Assembly: GCA_902518075.1 (NCBI GenBank)
Contig: CABYEX010000043.1
Coordinates: 1 to 8,196 of the forward strand
DNA length: 8,196 bases
Origin: Halieaceae bacterium
GTDB taxonomy: Bacteria > Pseudomonadota > Gammaproteobacteria > Pseudomonadales > Halieaceae
Reading direction: 5' to 3'
This document shows positions 6,057 through 8,196 of the stretch, in pieces; the first letter of the stretch is position 1; each line of letters starts with the position of its first letter. The position numbers and the translations under genes are program-made. The notes beneath the pieces were generated by a model that was not told the DNA's origin, did no database searches, and saw only the letters and a list, made by a program, of their open reading frames with translations.

Positions 6057-6604
6057 TTCACCACGCTCTGGAGCATGTCACCGCGCGCAATCCACTGCCA
6101 GCTGCCTTCTTCCACCCGAAAATGATGCACCGATCCGTTGGCAGGCAAACATTGGAGGACCCCATCCTCACCGCTCATCTGCGCCGCCACGGTATTGATC
6201 ACTAGAAAATGCGAGAAGATCACGGTCGGTGCTTGCAGCCCCTGGATGGCCTCAAGGATATCGTGCTGCCAGCTGTGAACCGTTGCGGGTAGCTCGCTCC
6301 ACCGGCCCTTCAGCACCCGCTGAATCCATTCTTTGCGCTCAATGAGTGCCCCCGGGGAGGGCAACTCAATGAAGCGGCGATCAATATCGAGGGCGCTCTC
6401 GCGCAACGCCGCAAAGGGCTCGCCGGTCTGTATGGCGCGCAGTTTGGGGCTGGTCAGCAGCTTCGCGTCATCGGGCACACATTGCGACAGACACTCAGCA
6501 GAGCGTGCGGCCTGCTCGCAGCCAAGTTCAGATAACGGTGGGTCTGTATCCTGATCAAACGATGCTGCCGCCTCTCCGTGACGCACCAACCAGATATCCG
6601 TCAC
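6053..6604 (-). CDS. Histidine phosphatase superfamily protein (phosphoglycerate mutase/SixA-like), canonical catalytic residues
   Basis: This 183-residue cytosolic protein belongs to the histidine phosphatase superfamily, whose members use a phospho-histidine intermediate to dephosphorylate small molecules or proteins. The nucleophile motif R8-H9-G10-E11 is at the N-terminus, R56 in S-P-K-L-R-A is the second phosphate-binding arginine, E80 (R-F-I-E-L) is the likely proton donor region, and H132 in F-S-H-F-L is the second catalytic histidine. The fold core is short, with no added domain, nearest in size to SixA or small PGM-like phosphatases; the substrate cannot be deduced. The GTG at 6604 is preceded at 7 nt by GAGG, which overlaps the TGA stop of the upstream phosphatase-like gene (gap 8 bp), so the two are surely co-transcribed and probably translationally coupled. 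The 3' end overlaps tesB by 4 bp in the convergent direction. Confidence 0.88.
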   Translation of the reverse strand: MTDIWLVRHGEAAASFDQDTDPPLSELGCEQAARSAECLSQCVPDDAKLLTSPKLRAIQTGEPFAALRESALDIDRRFIELPSPGALIERKEWIQRVLKGRWSELPATVHSWQHDILEAIQGLQAPTVIFSHFLVINTVAAQMSGEDGVLQCLPANGSVHHFRVEEGSWQWIARGDMLQSVVN

Positions 6605-6612
6605 GCCGGGCC

Positions 6613-7323
6613 TCAGCGGTAAGTGACCAGCGGCTCTCCCAACTGCTGGCTCAGCAGCTGAAGGTGCGCGGTGTCATTGAAGTTCGACAGGGAAACTCTG
6701 CTGCGTGAAAAAATCAGTCGCGTGATCGAACAATTAAAGACCGGCTCATAAAATCCGTAAATCTGGTCGTGGGGCACACCGAGTACCCAGCTCACCGCCG
6801 TGGCGATCGTGCCGCCCGAGGTAAAAATGGCGGTCTCGCTGCCGCTCTCGGCCTGCTCCATCGCCTCCTCCAACGCGTCGCGAACACCTGCGAGATAGTC
6901 TGGCCACGACGCCGTAACGTCGAGCGGCGGGCAGTCGGGAGACACCCAAGCATTGAATACCGCCTGAATCACTTTCTGATACTGCTTGCTATCGCTCCGG
7001 CCCGCTTTCACACGCTCGGCAAACGCCTCATCCTGCTCACACAATATCGGTAGCAAAGCCGCTATCTGGCCCTCGTTGTCGACCTCATTCAAACGCGGAT
7101 CGATCCTGAGATCTGCGGGCTCCGGTTGGCTGGCCAACACACGCTGCCCGGTTTCCTGCTGCCGCGACAAATCGCCGCTGACCGCCTGACCGAAGTGGAG
7201 TCCGATGTCAGCGAAAAAGCGACCCGATACGTCTGCCTGACGCTGCCCCAGCGGCGAGAGCTGATCGTAATTGGCACTGCCAAAAGACGCCTGGCCATGC
7301 CGAATGAGATAAAGGGAGGCCAT
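6613..7323 (-). CDS. Histidine phosphatase-like protein with Ser replacing the second catalytic His
   Basis: The 236-residue protein starts with L-I-R8-H9-G10-Q-A-S, the phospho-accepting motif of histidine phosphatases. Further matches are L-S-P-L-G-Q-R-Q-A (22-30), R54 in D-L-S-R-Q-Q-E-T, and E80 in R-L-N-E. The second catalytic motif, normally S/A-H-G-G, reads F-T-S169-G-G-T-I-A, so serine stands where histidine is expected. I recall similar S-G-G sequences in other gammaproteobacterial members, so this may be a subfamily trait rather than a recent loss; catalysis may be altered or absent. The ATG at 7323 has an AGGTGG-type site upstream and lies 2 bp after the aceK stop, indicating tight coupling to aceK. 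The closely related position and fold of the next gene (8 bp downstream) could reflect duplication, but overall sequence similarity between the two is low. Substrate unknown. Confidence 0.88.
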   Translation of the reverse strand: MASLYLIRHGQASFGSANYDQLSPLGQRQADVSGRFFADIGLHFGQAVSGDLSRQQETGQRVLASQPEPADLRIDPRLNEVDNEGQIAALLPILCEQDEAFAERVKAGRSDSKQYQKVIQAVFNAWVSPDCPPLDVTASWPDYLAGVRDALEEAMEQAESGSETAIFTSGGTIATAVSWVLGVPHDQIYGFYEPVFNCSITRLIFSRSRVSLSNFNDTAHLQLLSQQLGEPLVTYR

Positions 7324-7325
7324 GA

Positions 7326-8196
7326 TTACGCCACCTGCTGTCTTTGCGAGAACCGGACTCGCCGTGGATAAGGATAAAAATCTTCAACGACCCCGTCGCG
7401 CAGCTGCCCCTGCTGTCCGATCCAGTAGTCTGCGTCGTAGAGATCTGCGTGCTGCGCATCAAATGCGGCGCGGGCCCGGGCATTCCCGGAGAAGAACAGC
7501 CGGAATTCCTCGGGAAAAATATCCTTGGGGCCCACCGAATACCAGGGTTTGTCTGACATCTCGTCCATCTCATCCCGCGGCGGCGGTATGCGCCGGAAGT
7601 TGCAGTCGAGCAGCGGCTCAATCTCGTCGTAGTCGTAAAACACTACTCGCCCGTGACGGGTCACGCCAAAGTTCTTGAGTAGCATATCGCCGGGAAAGAT
7701 ATTAGCCGCCGCCAGCTGCTTGATGGCATTGCCATAGTCGTTCATGACCTCATTCACCTCGTCGTCCGAGGCCTCCTGCAAATAGAGATTGAGCGGGTTC
7801 ATGCGTCGCTCGACGTAGCAGTGCTTGATGATCAGTGCGCTACCATTGATGCGCAGCTGGGAGGGGCAGGTCGCGTAGAGCTCTTCCATCAACTCATCGG
7901 AAAAGCGACTGGCGTCAAAGACCAGGTTGTTGAATTCCTGGGTGTCGGCCATGCGGCCCGCACGATCCCAACGTTTCACCAGATGGTACTTGTCCTTCAC
8001 GATCTGATGGGTCACTTCCTTGGGGGGTGTGAAGCGATCCTTGATGATTTTGAACACATACTCATAGGAGGGCAGCGTGAACACCGCCATCACCATGCCT
8101 TTGATTCCCGGAGCGACGACAAATTGATCCTCGGTCGAGCGGATGTGGCGGGTCGACGTCCGATAGAAATAGGTTTTCCCGTGGCGGAAGTGGCCA
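7326..8196 (-). CDS. aceK: Isocitrate dehydrogenase kinase/phosphatase AceK, C-terminal half, runs off the right edge
   Basis: AceK phosphorylates and dephosphorylates isocitrate dehydrogenase, switching carbon between the TCA cycle and the glyoxylate bypass during growth on acetate or fatty acids. About 289 C-terminal residues are visible (E. coli AceK has 578); the reading frame stays open to the edge, so the ATG at 8096 is internal. Recognisable AceK stretches, in order, are A-P-G-I-K-G-M-V-M, F-T-L-P-S-Y, R-M-A-D-T-Q-E-F, Y-V-E-R-R-M-x-P-L-N, Q-L-A-A-A-N-I-F-P-G-D-M-L, K-N-F-G-V-T-R-H-G-R-V-V-F-Y-D-Y-D-E (DYDE encoded at 7623-7634), I-P-P-P-R, P-W-Y-S-V and F-P-E-E-F-R. The kinase-type catalytic Asp/Asn and metal-binding Asp residues of the P-G-D-M and D-Y-D motifs are retained. 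No aceA or aceB follows; instead two histidine-phosphatase-fold genes are directly downstream, unlike the E. coli aceBAK arrangement. Confidence 0.96.
   Translation of the reverse strand, partial: GHFRHGKTYFYRTSTRHIRSTEDQFVVAPGIKGMVMAVFTLPSYEYVFKIIKDRFTPPKEVTHQIVKDKYHLVKRWDRAGRMADTQEFNNLVFDASRFSDELMEELYATCPSQLRINGSALIIKHCYVERRMNPLNLYLQEASDDEVNEVMNDYGNAIKQLAAANIFPGDMLLKNFGVTRHGRVVFYDYDEIEPLLDCNFRRIPPPRDEMDEMSDKPWYSVGPKDIFPEEFRLFFSGNARARAAFDAQHADLYDADYWIGQQGQLRDGVVEDFYPYPRRVRFSQRQQVA

Noticed and set aside
1..8196. Mobile element, CRISPR, toxin-antitoxin, defence island or RNA gene
   Set aside because: No terminal repeats, spaced repeat array, integrase/transposase motifs, paired small ORFs or tRNA/rRNA-like stretches were seen; nearly all sequence is accounted for by housekeeping genes.

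Overview
The window looks like ordinary chromosomal core sequence from a gammaproteobacterium. GC is visibly above 50%, genes are tightly packed, GTG starts are used alongside ATG, and the gene set (tusA-like, bepA, nadA, tesB, aceK) is typical of that class. The left-hand trio (TusA-like protein / bepA / nadA) recalls, from memory, the PA1006-PA1005-PA1004 neighbourhood of Pseudomonas. A marine lineage such as Halieaceae is possible, but I cannot fix genus or family from the sequence. I see no tRNA, rRNA, insertion sequence, CRISPR array or phage gene.

Layout. A TusA-family sulfur-carrier gene runs off the left edge on the minus strand. It diverges across a 131-bp spacer from bepA, a periplasmic M48 zinc protease with a helical-repeat tail. 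bepA converges on nadA (quinolinate synthase, NAD biosynthesis). Upstream of nadA, on the same strand and 60 bp away, lies an enoyl-CoA hydratase/isomerase (crotonase) family gene. That gene diverges, across about 200 bp, from a plus-strand pair: an unusual regulator with two complete TetR modules in one polypeptide, followed after 9 bp by a tesB-type acyl-CoA thioesterase. tesB meets end-to-end, with interlocked stop codons, a minus-strand run of aceK (partial, entering from the right edge), a histidine-phosphatase-like gene and a second histidine phosphatase, with gaps of only 2 and 8 bp.

Functional reading. The middle block (crotonase family, tandem TetR, TesB) looks like a small acyl-CoA metabolism locus with a local regulator in the divergent position. 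The right block links AceK, which sets flux between the TCA cycle and the glyoxylate bypass by acting on isocitrate dehydrogenase, to two phosphatase-fold proteins of unknown substrate. Both blocks are relevant to growth on fatty acids or acetate, but the link between them is inference.

No wholly new system is evident. The points most worth a second look are the single-chain double-TetR regulator and its leader (palindrome, promoter-like hexamers, and a tiny in-frame ORF with the best ribosome binding site), a 9-bp inverted repeat that could mask the crotonase gene's ribosome binding site, and two enzymes lacking a canonical catalytic residue (second Glu in the crotonase protein, second His in the aceK-adjacent phosphatase-like protein).
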